Assembly: GCA_946807835.1 (NCBI GenBank)
Contig: OX327694.1
Span: 942,001 to 1,006,000 of the forward strand
DNA from: Ailanthus altissimus
Taxonomy: Eukaryota > Streptophyta > Magnoliopsida > Sapindales > Simaroubaceae
Reading direction: 5' to 3'
Length of the DNA stretch: 64,000 bases
The notes under the pieces are model-generated. The model was not told the DNA's origin, did no database searches, and saw nothing but the letters and a program-made list of their open reading frames with translations. Below are positions 11,535-29,700 of this stretch, piece by piece. A program made the position numbers and the translations under genes. Each line of letters starts with the position of its first letter. Positions within the stretch are counted from its first letter, which is position 1.

Positions 11535-12029
11535 TTACGGGATATCCCAAGGCTTGGGCTCGGGGACGGCAACAACCATACCTTCGAGATCGCGCGTGAG
11601 CACCACCTGGCACCCGAGCCTCGAGTGCTTGTTCAACACGCGCGCCCGGGAGTTCCTCTTCAGCACGTACTCCTCGTCGTAGGTCCTAGAAGGGAGCTTG
11701 TCGAACCACTCCTGGGCGATGCTGACCTCGCACTCAGCGGAGCAGGCGTCGATCTCCTCCAGTCGATGGGAGGCCGGGTCGATGAGGCCACTGTTGGTGA
11801 GGGCCTTGAGGAGAGTCTGTCCAGCGAGGCCGACGATCGGGCGCTTCTTGCCGTCGAGGTCGATGGCGAATAGATGGACGATTCTGTCGGACACCTTGGC
11901 AGAGGTGGACGTTGCGGCTGTGGCGGTGGCGGTGGCGGAGGAGCGGTGGATGATGGATCTGGAGAGGGGGGAGAGAGAAGGAAGGCGGTGGATTTGAGAG
12001 GAGAGTCTTTGAAGCGTTGATATCGCCAT
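11535..12029 (-). CDS. C1-FDX: mitochondrial complex I bridge ferredoxin-like protein (C1-FDX)
   Basis: Intronless frame of 164 aa from ATG 12029. Residues 1-45 are rich in Ser, Arg, Thr and Ala and lack acidic residues, as expected of a mitochondrial presequence. The rest is an adrenodoxin-like fold (VHLFAIDLDGKKRPIVGLAGQTLLKAL...), ending MVVAVPEPKPWDIP. It matches the plant protein At3g07480, described as the ferredoxin that bridges the matrix arm and the carbonic anhydrase domain of respiratory complex I. Only three Cys occur (96, 100, 140). The adrenodoxin C-x5-C-x2-C...C pattern is not kept: here it is CSAEC plus one late Cys. A normal [2Fe-2S] cluster is therefore unlikely, in line with a mainly structural role. 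Codon use is GC-rich. The assignment to this family is firm; function is taken from the family. Confidence 0.85.
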   Translation of the reverse strand: MAISTLQRLSSQIHRLPSLSPLSRSIIHRSSATATATAATSTSAKVSDRIVHLFAIDLDGKKRPIVGLAGQTLLKALTNSGLIDPASHRLEEIDACSAECEVSIAQEWFDKLPSRTYDEEYVLKRNSRARVLNKHSRLGCQVVLTRDLEGMVVAVPEPKPWDIP

Positions 12030-13149
12030 TGTCAATAGAAATTTAGTGCTTCGATCCCTTTGAAGCTAATTTTTGTTTATGGAGTCGTTGGTTAATGGGT
12101 TCCCTAAGGTTCGAAGTGTACGGTGAGCCCAAGTGACTGCTTTTTTCTTCTTATTATTATTAATATTAATATTATTATTATTATCATAGATAGATTTTTT
12201 TTAAATTTTTTGTTAAGTGTTTTTTTTTATAAAAATATTCTTGTTACGTGGAATAATTAAATTTAGGTAAATAAAATGAACCAAAAAAGAAAATGTAAAT
12301 TAAGTTGAATAACTTAATTGGAAAGTGGCATTTTAAAATTTGTATAAATTTTAACTATTCAGTAATAGTAAAGGATCGGTAGTATATATACCTCTATTTT
12401 ATTTGAGGTCTCGAATTAAAAATCTCTTATATTAAAAGAAAAATAATGTAAAATTAAATAAACAACAAGATTATTTGGCTCAAACATTAAGGTAGATGAT
12501 AGAATGATATAGTGAATAATGACTATTACCCAATCAATTATCAAATCAATTTGCTTCAAAAGAATCATAAATAAACTTGTAGAAAAACGGGACTCACTGC
12601 TTAAGAAGATTTTTCTTGTGCAATCATAAAAAAAAAAAAAAAAAATTACATGCTTAACAAATTTATCTTAATGATATCTATAAACTAGTTTCACTTGTGA
12701 GTTGTCAGTAACCTAACTTTCAAATTATGGAACTTCTGTTAGAAATTAAGTTCCAATAATGACAGCTACATGTGAAACTTGAATCATACTGATTAAAAAG
12801 AAAATGCTGTTGGTGCTCTAAATTTTTTTGTTGCCTTATGGTCTGTGAATTGGTTGATGATAGATCATTTGGGCATGATTAAAAATTAGCTAAAAAGATA
12901 CTAAACACAAACCCACAAAGCTGGGCACATTATTAGATTCAAAGTGTTTTGACATGGAAACCTGACAGACAAGAAATGGATTTTGATGCATAACTCAAGG
13001 CCAAAGACAAAGCAGGCACATAAAAACCTTTTTTTTTTTTTCTTTTTACACTACAAATGACTACTTCCATAATTCACTTCCAAAGCAATGATTGCTCACA
13101 TTTAGTTAAAAATCCACAAATTCCCCAGAGTTTTATTTCGGAAGAACCA
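12030..13149. other. intergenic
   Basis: Carries the presumed C1-FDX promoter (minus-strand gene) and an ATT-rich microsatellite at about 12153-12184. Otherwise AT-rich with no gene signal. Confidence 0.5.
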
Positions 13150-13235
13150 AAGTGATGACCATGGAGCACCATGGCCTATGTTCTGGCCTGCAAGAATGGT
13201 TCAGCTCTGTTCATCTACATGCTAATCATACCTTG

Positions 13236-13964
13236 AACCAATCTATAATCAAGGGAAAAATTGTGATAGATCACAGTTCCAGGCAGTCAGGTCCTGGAAA
13301 ATCAGCCTCAGTTCAGATATATAGCTGCACTAAAGTTGATCCAAGTTGAATTCTTAATGTTATGTAAATAACACCAAAAACTCCTGTTGATAACCTGCTG
13401 ATACTTTCTTGTCTTAATGCATATGATAGGCACCGGAAGAGGAAAGTTGAGCCAAAAGGCTTACCTCAAGAATGGAAGGAGCTATAAGCAAAATGGCACA
13501 AAGACCACAACCTATGAAAATGAAGTTGTATGTGGAGCCTGACTTTGGAATTCCAGGAGCATTCATCATAGAAAATCAGCATAAGCATAAATTCTTCCTT
13601 CATTCTGCAACTCTTCACACTCTGGACAAACAGGTAATCAATTTCGACTGCAGGTCTTGGGTGTACCCAATCAAACTGACTAAAACAAACCGGATTTTCT
13701 TCTCAAGCACGGTGAGTTTATAACAAATGGTCCAATCTTTGCTTCATTTGTAAAGCAATTTGATCTCACAACCCGTGTTGCTTGCTGTGCTAGAGCTATC
13801 TTCCAAGCCAAACACCAGCTGCTCTTGCAGAATTGAGGAAAGAAGAGCTTATAAGCTTGAGGGGAGATGGAACAGGAGAGAGGAAGGAGTGGGATCGAAT
13901 CTACGACTATGATTACTACAATGATCTTGGCAATCCTGATAAAACTCCTCATCAGAAAGAGTAA
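13236..13964 (+). pseudogene. lipoxygenase N-terminal (PLAT region) relic
   Basis: Three exon remnants with usable splice signals: ~13236-13340 (GPGKSASVQIYSCTKVDP), 13430-13711 (GKLSQKAYLKNG..., then VEPDFGIPGAFIIENQHKHK and FDCRSWVYPIKLTKTNRIFF) and 13794-13964 ([19 protein letters not shown], then [18 protein letters not shown], then DLGNPDK). This order is the PLAT domain plus the start of the catalytic region of plant lipoxygenases, which add O2 to linoleic/linolenic acid. A one-base gain near 13515-13521 shifts the frame inside exon 2. The third remnant stops at TAA 13962-13964. The iron-binding catalytic domain (more than 600 residues) is entirely missing. It is a truncated, dead copy; whether 9- or 13-LOX type cannot be settled. 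Confidence 0.8.
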
Positions 13965-14561
13965 TTTTGTCGGTCTCATTTGAGACGAACAGAACCCTAT
14001 CACACAAATACAGTTGGCAACAAGAAGATACTGGTGGTGATTTGAGTCCTGCTCATAATTGCAATTAGCTTCAATGACAAGCCTCGTCACCAGTTTTTCC
14101 TTTTTCTTTTGAACGGTCATCCCAACCCATCTGAAGCACAAAATTAAATTAAACATAATACCCCGAGTTAACATGAAGACATTGCTCCCTCTAAACCTTT
14201 TGCTTCATTACAAGTATAATTAACATAGGCAAGAAGTAGTTACCGAGGGAATCTCTTGGGCCGCAAGCCTCATTTACCATTCAGTCAAGAATTGATAAAA
14301 AATAGAGAAAAAATATGCAACATTTCTGGCACATAGATCAGGACATTGATAAAGTTGCAAAAACTCGCCAACATGTTCGGGGCAATATTCCAAATACAAA
14401 TCTTTTTGCTGGAATAGTACAATTTGCACCAAGCAACAGGTATTAAGATGCCATGACAACAAGATTGCTCTGAGAAAAAATTCAGATACACGAAGCTAAG
14501 AAATGTTGAAGAACGCAAATGTATGAATTTTCCTTCATTTCTGTTGGTTGCCACCATTCTA
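13965..14561. other. spacer, 3' flank of the FAD oxidoreductase gene
   Basis: No coding signal on either strand. It should include the 3' UTR of the minus-strand gene ending at 14562. Confidence 0.45.
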
Positions 14562-17500
14562 TCAGCAACATCTCCCTTCAACAGCAAACGGTGCACTATC
14601 AACCTTCAAAGGATTTTGCAATACCATATCAGCAATCATTTCAGCAGTTCCCAAGGCCTGAGAAAATGGACCAACTTTGTGAATGATTTCTCCATTACAT
14701 TTAGTTTGAGACATTGAACTGGAAGAATAAAGCTATAACACTACAACACATTACAGGAACAGTCACTTTCCATTTTGGTTGTAATCAAACATGGATAGAT
14801 AACAACCCATGTCCATACTATTATAAATAACTTGCAGATAAATTAACTTTTATTTTTCAGCAGAGAATGAAAATACAAATAATACCATAGAGAGTCCTCC
14901 GCCTTCGTGTCCAGTAGCAAGGAACACATTTGGCAAACCTGGAACAGATCCAATTACTGGCTTCCCATCAGGCACTGAGACCAGAAAATTGTCATATAAC
15001 CTTGTATTAGTTTTATTGGTGATGATTCATATTTGCCATCATATAGAAATAAACTTTACTTCACAAGTGCCAAACATTATGAACTTACTGTAAGGTCGCA
15101 ATCCTACTCTCACTTTTCTGTTCCTAATGAAATCTGTGAGAGACAAGTCCCTTAATTTAGGAAAGAACTCTGCAGCATGTGTCCATATACGAGCAATGAT
15201 TGACTCATCCACTTCAGTGTTGAACCCAGCAAACTGACGGCTGCTCCCTGTAAAGAACAATGATGAATCAAAGGAAACAACTTATAGAAAATCAATACAT
15301 TGTAAAATGGAAAGATTTACCTAAGATGTCCTTTGAATATTATGAAAAAAGGGCTTAGAAGCTCCATCTAAAACTGCAAGTGAGATGTGCTTTTACTATT
15401 TAGGCTAACGTACATGTAAATGAAAAGTCACAAAAATAATGCTTAGAAACAAATGTTTGACCAATAGATGGGGAGGGCAAGTTCCTTTTACAATGTTAAA
15501 TAGAAAAGCAAAATAATATGGCAATCAAGCCAACAGTGCACATGCAAAACCAGTTGCAGTTGATTAAAATTACGGCATATTATCACTGTCCGTAAAATTA
15601 AATAACCAAAGACTGACCATAAATTTATCTTTCTACATAATAACCAAAAAAGAACAAGCAGCAGTTTGGGATCAGTGAGACGAGAAAAAAAAATGGTACC
15701 AAGAACAAGGTTTCCGGTCACGTCTGTAGTGGCCGTCATTGAAATAGACAAGATTTGCCCCTGATCAACCAGTTCTGGGTCTAGAGTTAGATCAATATGA
15801 TCTACATAACCCACTTCCATTGAACCATGATTCAATTTAAGGGAATTGAAATCCTCCAGCACAAGCAAGTGACCCTGAAAGAAGAAAAATGCAACACAAG
15901 TGTCACATACCCAAAAGAAGGGGGGAAAAGAGAATCAAGGATATTTTTCCCTTTCTTTTTTCTTTGATAGGAAAGAATCAAGAATGTTGATCAGTCATTC
16001 TGAAGGAAGGATGCATAAAAACTGTAATTGGGATTCATGTGAAGATCCAAGGACTGATATCATCCATGAAAAATGAGCCAGTAAGAAAGATGGCATGAAA
16101 ATTTTTGTTCAGAAATGTGACAACATATAAATAGCAAAACAGATTATCATTTCCGACCTTTCGAGGCTTTACAGGGACGTCCAATACAATATCTGTTTCT
16201 CTAAATAGATCGTGCATCAAGGACCCACTCCAACAACCAGCTGCAACTACAATGGCCTTACTATACAAGGTATTCTTGGAAGTCTGAACTCCTTCAACCT
16301 CCCCAGTGCTATTAGATCTGAATATAATATGAACTATTAGAGTTGATCCCAAATCGGTGTCACCTCTGAATATCAACATGTAACAAGGTCTCTTGATTTC
16401 AGCAAAAGTTTCAATGTGGCATTAAAACAATGACAACAAACCGTAACAAAGACGTGACAGGGTCATGATAGAACTCTGCATATCTGCCTTTTGATGCAAA
16501 ATGTCTGTTAACCTAAACATAAATCATATCTACATTAAGTATACCAAAATGGGTCTCATCCAATTTAACACGTTACGAAGATCAAGCAAAATGCTGCTAA
16601 CAAGTATAGATCTTTCAGAAGTAGATAAAAACATAACAAGACCTTTTCAATATATTCAACAGTTTGCACAGCATCCAATTGGCTGTCATCAGGTACAAAA
16701 GCAGCCCCACTATGCTCCCCAACCATTAGCGCAGGTTCCTCTACAAGCAAGTCACTGCTAGACAGGTACTCTGCTCTCAAACCAGCTTCAGATAGCTGTT
16801 TCACCCTCTCTTTTAACATGGCCAACTCTTCAGGAGTTCGACCAATCAGCAAGCTTCCTATAATTATACCACCAGCATATGGAGAAAACATCATTAGTAA
16901 ATAACTGTAAAATTTCAACTCAATAAAATAAAATTGACTAATATGCCTTTGGGAGAATTATGCTGCCCATGCCTACGGAAATTCCATAATACCTAATAGT
17001 CTAATATGGTATGTCTCTTCAATCTGCTAGTATTTTAAACAAATTTAATGGGTAAATTACAGACAACTGATTGCACACACAAAAAAAAAAGATGCAAGAT
17101 CACTGACCCTTAAACCAATTTAACAGACACTAATATTTTTAATTAGACATTGCTGTTTGCTAACGGCATGACAAGATGACCATTTAAACAACAAATAATA
17201 CTACAATTACATAGCTTATATCCCAATTACAACATCGCATACACTAATCTCTGCAAAGAAACTACCACATTCAGGATGCAATAATAAAGTCGATAAACTA
17301 TGCATGTATAGTATTACTCTTTAAACAACACATAAGCAGACAACATGGGGTTAAAATACCTGTCTTTTTCCATCCCAAAACTTGAAGAGGGCTCAAGCCT
17401 TGGTCACTTATGTGCTCCGCCAACATCTTCCACAAATTATGGCTTCTCATTGTAAGGTCCCACGTGTCACTCCTAGGTGTCTTGTGTACCATCCATATGT

Positions 17501-18012
17501 AGCCCTGTCCTAGAAATAAAAATCAACCGCATTTTCAAAACCAAAAGAAATAGCACTCGTACAACTTACGAAATGATCACTACTAGAAACTTCATTTTTA
17601 CGCTTTCAGTTCCCGCAATTTGCGATCGGTTACCTGCACCAGTGGCGCCGGAACAAGGGACGGCTTTGTCAACGACAGCAACGGACAGATCCGACCCGAC
17701 TAGTAACTGCCGGGCGATCGTAAGCCCGATGATACCGGCACCGATTATCACTACATCGAATGTGTGAGAATATGCGGATGAAGATGCAGTGACCGGATGC
17801 AAACCGGAATGGACAGCGGGTCCGGGTCGGGGTCGGTTTGGGTTGGCGGAAAGTAAAAGCGGTTTTTTGCCCAATAAACTTGATTTGAATGCGAAAGCAG
17901 TTGAAGTCGTACATGATTGCCTTTGCCTCCGTGAACGTGAAACGGCGACGCTTTCTTGCAAAGGAGTGGAATTTGTTGTTGTTGATAGACGATACACTGA
18001 GATCGAAGTCAT
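14562..18012 (-). CDS. plastid-type FAD-dependent oxidoreductase (DAO family)
   Basis: Nine exons: 18012-17634, 17509-17360, 16857-16643, 16512-16442, 16317-16158, 15874-15700, 15247-15089, 14974-14886 and 14657-14562. All have GT-AG borders and the phase closes to 497 aa plus TGA. Residues 1-80 are rich in Ser, Arg and Thr, like a chloroplast transit peptide. The FAD/ADP-binding motif VVIIGAGIIG (GxGxxG at 91-96) follows. Further on are a DAO-type substrate domain (KAIVVAAGCWSG) and a C-terminal flavin motif ATGHEGGGLSMALG. It belongs to the D-amino-acid/glycine/sarcosine oxidase-like superfamily and resembles Arabidopsis At5g48440. The substrate is not known to me, and an amine or imino acid is the family expectation. 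The gene is intact, and its promoter lies above 18012. Confidence 0.88.
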
Positions 18013-19674
18013 TTTTCAATTACTGAGCTTCAGTGAGTGAGCTGAGCTTACTTGAAGTTGACTTTTTACACAGGCCCCTGATTAACATTGAGGCTCTTTA
18101 GGTTGAGCTTTGGAATAGAATTGTTTTGAAAGTTGAATTTTTAGAAATAGAATTGTTTTGAAAAATTAAAATTATTTATTTATTATTAAATTATTAAAAA
18201 AATATATTTAATAAATCTTATTTTTAAATTGTAAACAGTTTTTTTTATATAAAATAAATTTTATAATTAGTCTTTAATTAACTTACATTATTTTTTCTTG
18301 TTTAAAAAAAACTTATATTAAAAAAAAATGTAATATTAAAACCATTAACACTCAAATTATGGGTCTCATTATTATTAATAAATATTTTCAGCAACTAAAA
18401 GGAACCCAAAAAGATTTTTTAAAGGTTAAATATGTTGACAAATAAGCTTTAAACAAAATATACATAAACGCTTTATATAACAACAAAAAAAATCTGTGCA
18501 AAAAAGGAATTTTCAAATGCACAGTTCATGTTAAAATTTAGTTTTGTTATTATTTTGAAATAATAGCTAAAATAATTAAAACTTTGAATATTCATAAATA
18601 TAAATTTATAAAATTTTAAATAAATTAATATATAAAAAATTATTATATTTAATATAAAAATTTAAAAATAAAATAGTACTTACATATAATAAAAGATTTT
18701 TTTTAATGAAATTTTTTTTAGTAAAAAATATTATAAAAAAATGATAGTTATAGAAATATGAAGATTATTAACAAAACGTTAAAAATATATTAATTGATAA
18801 AATTTATTTTTATTAAGAGTATATCATAAAATTAAAAAAAAAATTATTAAAGTATATGTGTCAATATATAAATATATAATTTAAAATTTAATTTTTTATA
18901 AAAAAAGAGAAAATAATTTTTTAAATTTTTAAATTTTTTTTTAATTATAACCAAATATCATAAAATTTTAAAAAGAACTTTAATATTAAAAAAACTCTTT
19001 TAGACTATAAAAAAGTCTAACAAAACACTTGAAAATAAAAACAAATAAAATTTTCATATACTTTTTTTAAATATTTATTAAATAAATCAATTCTACCTCC
19101 TTTACATTTCACACGAGTTGTTAACAATACTCTTAAATTGTAAATTAACTAAATAACAATACGTTGCATTATTGTTTGCCACAACATAAATAGCAACATC
19201 ATTTACTAAATTATTTATTTGTAAAATATTAATTATTTATTTATTTATTTTTTGGTCGTCAACTACCAAAGAAAAGAAAATAATAATAATAATAATATTT
19301 TGTTTGACAAAGCCTGATAAATTTTGTTTTTATAAATAAAATGTGAGAACTTAAGAGGACATAAATGAGAAAATATCATTAAGTGCCCTCGTTCTCCTCT
19401 CGATTCTCATAAATATGACTGTAAAAGGAAAATTTTCCAAAGCAATGACCAAATAATGGTTATATGGACTTGCATTGGATAAGTAATGATACATCAAAAG
19501 AGCTGCTCAGCCACTAAATTTATTCAATCAACAATTGTACCTTCATATAATATAGTGATATTTCTTTAATAGTCTTTGCAACATAAATATTAATGAACCA
19601 AAAGGGTCAGTGATATCAAGACTGCTTTCTTTCTCAATCAAGCTATGCACACAAGATCATAATTCATATCTCTT
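18013..19674. other. very AT-rich intergenic
   Basis: Separates the FAD oxidoreductase promoter from the 3' end of the carboxypeptidase gene. Poly-A/T tracts dominate from 18120 to 19330. No gene or well-formed repeat seen. Confidence 0.5.
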
Positions 19675-24806
<5,132 letters not shown>

Positions 24807-26763
24807 GAACAATATGACTAAAAAAATTGAACAAGAGAATATTTCTTGAACTGTGAATCTATTTGGTTGCTGATCTTTAGCTGCTATTTATATGGTGAGA
24901 GGTGAAAGTTGTTTTCAAAACTCAAAAAGTAATTGTTTTTATTTGTTTGCTTTACAAGCCAAGACTGAGAGACAGCTGACAGAGAGAGAGAACAGAAACC
25001 AGAAATATAGTACCGTGAGAGCTGAAACAATAGTTAAGATTTTTTAAGAAAGAGTTTGGGACTTTGGGTAACGGGAGGTTACCATTTGCCAACTTTGGGT
25101 TCAAATCGTAGCATGTAACGTGGACTGAAAACTGATATTTTGGTTACCTCTTGCAGGATTGATTGTGAGTTAGTTATAAGTGGCAGAGAGAGAAGGCACG
25201 AGCGGCAAAAGTGTCTTGTTTTGCTTCGTCGAGGAAATATTGCGCTTATGCCACGAAATTAAAAAATACCTCCAGAAATGAAATGAAAATAGATACCATC
25301 TCGTCAAAGGTGAACAACCTCAACTCAAACTTTTAATTTTGGTTAAGCTGAACGAGCATTCTTACCATCTGACTGAACCCAGCTTTGGGGGCAATAAAAT
25401 TGCTATTTCATTGATCCATTTTCACAACTTGAAAAGTGTATAATGACTTGGGGCACACTGAGTATGTCAACTTTCCTTAACTTATACAAACAAATTTATT
25501 CTTTTGTCTTTTATGGGTTTGAGAGAGAAAGAGAAAGAGAAAGAGTGGAGTAATAGCAAATTGAGAATGCAGCAAATCTGCAAATTGCAATAGGTAGGCG
25601 CATCATGGAATGGAAAGGCAGTTCTGTTATCCAAGAAAAGGATGGGATAAGAGATGGTGAGAAACGTGTATCTTGGGGCAAAAAGAAACCTCACTCGGGA
25701 AAAAATTCCAGGGCATTTGTGTACTCGCCAATTGTCAGAAGTTTATTGAAAGTTCAGTGTAGGGTCAAAATCCAGAACTATTAGTTCCCATATTGAGAAG
25801 CTGCAACTTTTTCCCAAACCCCATTGATTTTTTTTTTCAGCAACACAGTAGTAACAGGTTTGGGTTTTAAGCTAAGATACAAATTACAGTGTTATGACAA
25901 AGAAGTGTTGCTAATGTTTAGCCCATTTTATCTTCTGTTAAGTGTTAGAAAAATTAAATTGTTGAATCTCAATCATCATCCTAATAAAACCGAAAAAGGA
26001 AAGTCATCTTTACAAAATACAGAAGCCAGAATGCGCCTGATATGGAATGACAAAGACAATGACTTTGCAGAGACTCAAATTGACATTTAACAAACAAGTA
26101 ATTATACCCCTTAGGATAGATAATGCCCAAGTAACGATAACTTTCTTTATACTGTTGTACTATAGCACTTAAACAAACAAGTTATGATAACTTTCTTTAC
26201 ATCATGACAAAAAAAATTTGCATCAGCAGGACTTACAGTCTAACAAAACGTGAAGATACAAGAAACTACAGCTATCCAACCCATTTCTCTTGTGTGGGTG
26301 ATAGTGATGCAAGAGATGATACAAGAAAAATACTGATATATTTTGATACAAGGAAACCACTCTCAGTTCAATAATGTGCTATGTTAGTGCACCAAAAAAG
26401 ACCCATAGAACATGGACAAGGCAGCTGCAGTAGCCAAATTGATGTTTTCGGTTACAAGAGGGTGATAGAAATTTCTCAAGCTTTATGTTACAGAAAAAGA
26501 ATCACTTCAAACAATTTTTGTGTGTATGTCAATAATATGTAGTGATAAGAGTTACATTATAATTATACATGTTACAATTGCAATGATACAAGGCTTTTTA
26601 TCCAACAAAATTTTATATTATCTTCAGTCAATGAATTTCATACCTGTTGAAACAAATTGAACCCATGCTCTTTAATTCCCTTGTGCAGCAGAAATGTATT
26701 CCCAGTTTAGTTAAACTGGATTATATAATGAAATTCTTGCTCATGGTTTGTTTCAAAATCTTT
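24807..26763. other. intergenic: SCPL20 promoter and SKS 3' flank
   Basis: The first few hundred bases above 24806 should be the carboxypeptidase promoter; the part below 26764 is the 3' flank of the SKU5-similar gene. I recognise no further gene. Several ATG-less or short frames between 25480 and 26090 have no recognisable content. Confidence 0.45.
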
Positions 26764-29700
26764 TCACTTGATGAAATAACCAAACAGGACTGTGACAAAT
26801 GCAAATAGCAGCGATCTACTTCTGTCCAAAACTGATGGTGCACCAGAAAAGTTAATTCTCTGAGCTTGGTCTCTGCACAAGGAAAGAAACTTTCAGTGAA
26901 AGATCAATAAAGGAGTTTGAAATGAGGGAAATTAAATGAATTCTTTTCCACACAACCATTCAATCTATATGGCTTCCGCCAAAATATTTTTGCTAAAAAT
27001 ACGAACATAAGGGATGATCCTTAGGTTTCACCAAAATATCTTGCATAAATGTATATCTTCAAAAAATAACCAGGCGATCAACAGAACAACAAAAGCACGG
27101 AAGGTCAAATTTCAAGCTTGGCCAATCTTTAAGGCGAAGGTTCAATCTGAAAATATGTTGACATATTTAACTTTGCATAAACAAATATGAGTGCATAATA
27201 ACAAAGAAGTTATTTTTATGATCACTCACTTCTGTAAGGATGAAAGCAGACCACAATATATGGCATTGTCAGGAAAGGGAGACGCAGATTTGTCAAGCTC
27301 TGGATTTACAACGTTGACATAAACTTCTTGGCCCAGATACCATGAGTTGAGATTCTCAATACGGAGGTTCCAAATGCCAGCATTGTCAAGATAAACTAAT
27401 ATGGCCGTCCAAGCTCCAGGAAAGACCTGAAATCATGTGAGAAAAAAGAAGTATATCATTCCCACATATTTGCCTAAAAAAATGTAACCATAGTCATGTC
27501 TGATGTGCATATTCATGTGGAGGCAACAACTTAATTAATCACTAATAAGAAGCCTCTTTGAAAAATGTAGTTCAGTGCAAGTTCTCGACAAAATCCTTCA
27601 TACAAGAGCATTAGGCATGAAGATTATAATTCAGGATTACCTGTGTAGTACTACGAGCAACGCCATCCCATTTGTTGTATGTGCCTCTGCTATTCTCTGT
27701 CCACACTCCAAAATCCATACTACAGTCCAAATAAGAAATTACCAACTTGTATTTATAATTTAATGTTTCAAGTTCCAAAATATTAGGAAAAGAAAAAGAT
27801 AAGAACATCAAAGCTAGAAGCTCACCCCACAACAAAGAAGGCATAGCCATCCATATGGTAGCTCTGCACAGTGGTATCATTGTTCTGAAAGATGATTTCC
27901 ATGAAACCTTTGTAAGAACCATTAATCAGAGATGTATCAAATTTCGGAGGTCGGTTCATCAGTCTGTAAGGGAAGTCAAGCTTGTAGACCCCTGAAATGT
28001 TGAATTGCTGAGCAAGATTTAGTGGTGTTGAAGGTGGTAAGTATGAAATACCATTGAGGGTGGTTCGCCACTTCCCATCTATAAGCTCTGCAGGTCTATT
28101 GAGAATTACATACACATCTGTAACAGTAATCTGACCATATTTGAAAGATCCCTGTGGATTTGGACGGGCAGCACCAGCAGAGACATTCCACCTATAAATG
28201 CACCACAAATTGTATTAGGACTCAAAACGCCATCATCAAGATAACCGGGTAAATAAAAGAGACAATCTAAGGTTTTTAAATCAGCATCAATTGTCTCCCC
28301 TGCCTGAGATTTTGGTATTTTGAAGCAGTTTTGAAAACATTCAGATCAAGGGTAAACTCATCTTTCCGTGGCTCACTTTGTTCCTTGGAAAGTCAAATGA
28401 ATGAAGAAATCCTTTGGGAAGGTCAATAACAAACTTTGCAATATTTCTACATCAATCCAAAAATATATATATTCAACTGCAACCTTATGGATCGAGCTTG
28501 ATTCATTGAGAAATATGTGTCGTATGCATTAGGAGGATCAGGAAGAGGACCTGAAGCAGGTCCCACTGAGTTGGAGTAATGCAAGATGGCCACACCAGTA
28601 GCTTTATCCCAAGGTGATGAATTGACAAGCCGAGGACTGGCAACAATATAGTAATCACTGTTAGCATTTTGGTCCATCGTAACCAAGAATGAGTACGACT
28701 GACCCACATGAATATCCATATTTGTGTAGTTCTGCTGAAGCGTGTATGATCCTTCAGTCTCAACAAGAAGTAAGTTATGATTTTGTATCCTAAAATTTAT
28801 GCTGGTTGAGATCCCGACATTATGAACCCGGAGGCGGTATGTTTTTCCTGTTGCAGATAACAAATGAAACATTTAGCCATCATCAGAAGTGCAGTAGAAG
28901 GAAATTGCAAAGGATATTAGCAGAACATCCAACCACCGTGTAAAAGTAGTGGAGGCAGCCCAAGGAGACCCCACAGCCTTAAAGGCCCTTCCCACCATCA
29001 TTTAAAGAAAAAATATGAAAGAAACCTCTTGCTTGTCACCAAGTTTATACAGAGTTTAAGGAAGTTGAAAAATGAATATTGGCACATTTTTACCAAGTTT
29101 TCAGGGTATGTATGGATATGTCATTCATGGGAACCATTTTAAATTAGTTTCCCATGCATTAAATGGCATAGTTATATTTCCTTATGAAAAAAAAAGAGAG
29201 AAACACCCCTTAAAGATGGTATAATATTACAACAGATGTACTAGGCAAAAATTGTTCATGAAAATATAAGAAAGCATCACATAAGCATTTAGAACTTACC
29301 TGGTTCAACATTTATTGTCAGGTAAGAAATGCCATCTGGCACAACTGCTGGATCGTAGTGATAGGGACCAAGTCCATTAATAATGATACCATCAGGAACT
29401 CCAAGGTCTTTGCCATTCTCGACATCTTTCCTCAGTTTCTGCTACCCATCAGTGTTGGTTACTGACAAAGAAAGTAACAAGAATGACACCAAAGCAGTAA
29501 GCTAAACACAAATATCGCTGACCTTATGACTCTTTGTATACCAGTCACTGACAAAGATGGTAATATCACCATCGGGCATCAGAAAGGGTAATGGAATAAC
29601 CTCTCTGTTGTTTATGATAATACCCCCATATCCACCTGCAGCACGCTGAAAGTTTAGGGAAGGGAAGTAAAAAAAACTTCCTATCTGATCTTTCACCTGA

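Noticed and set aside
11439..11997. Plus-strand frames of 144 and 99 codons opposite the ferredoxin gene
   Set aside because: Antisense shadows of a GC-rich exon; Arg/Leu/Val-rich with no domain.
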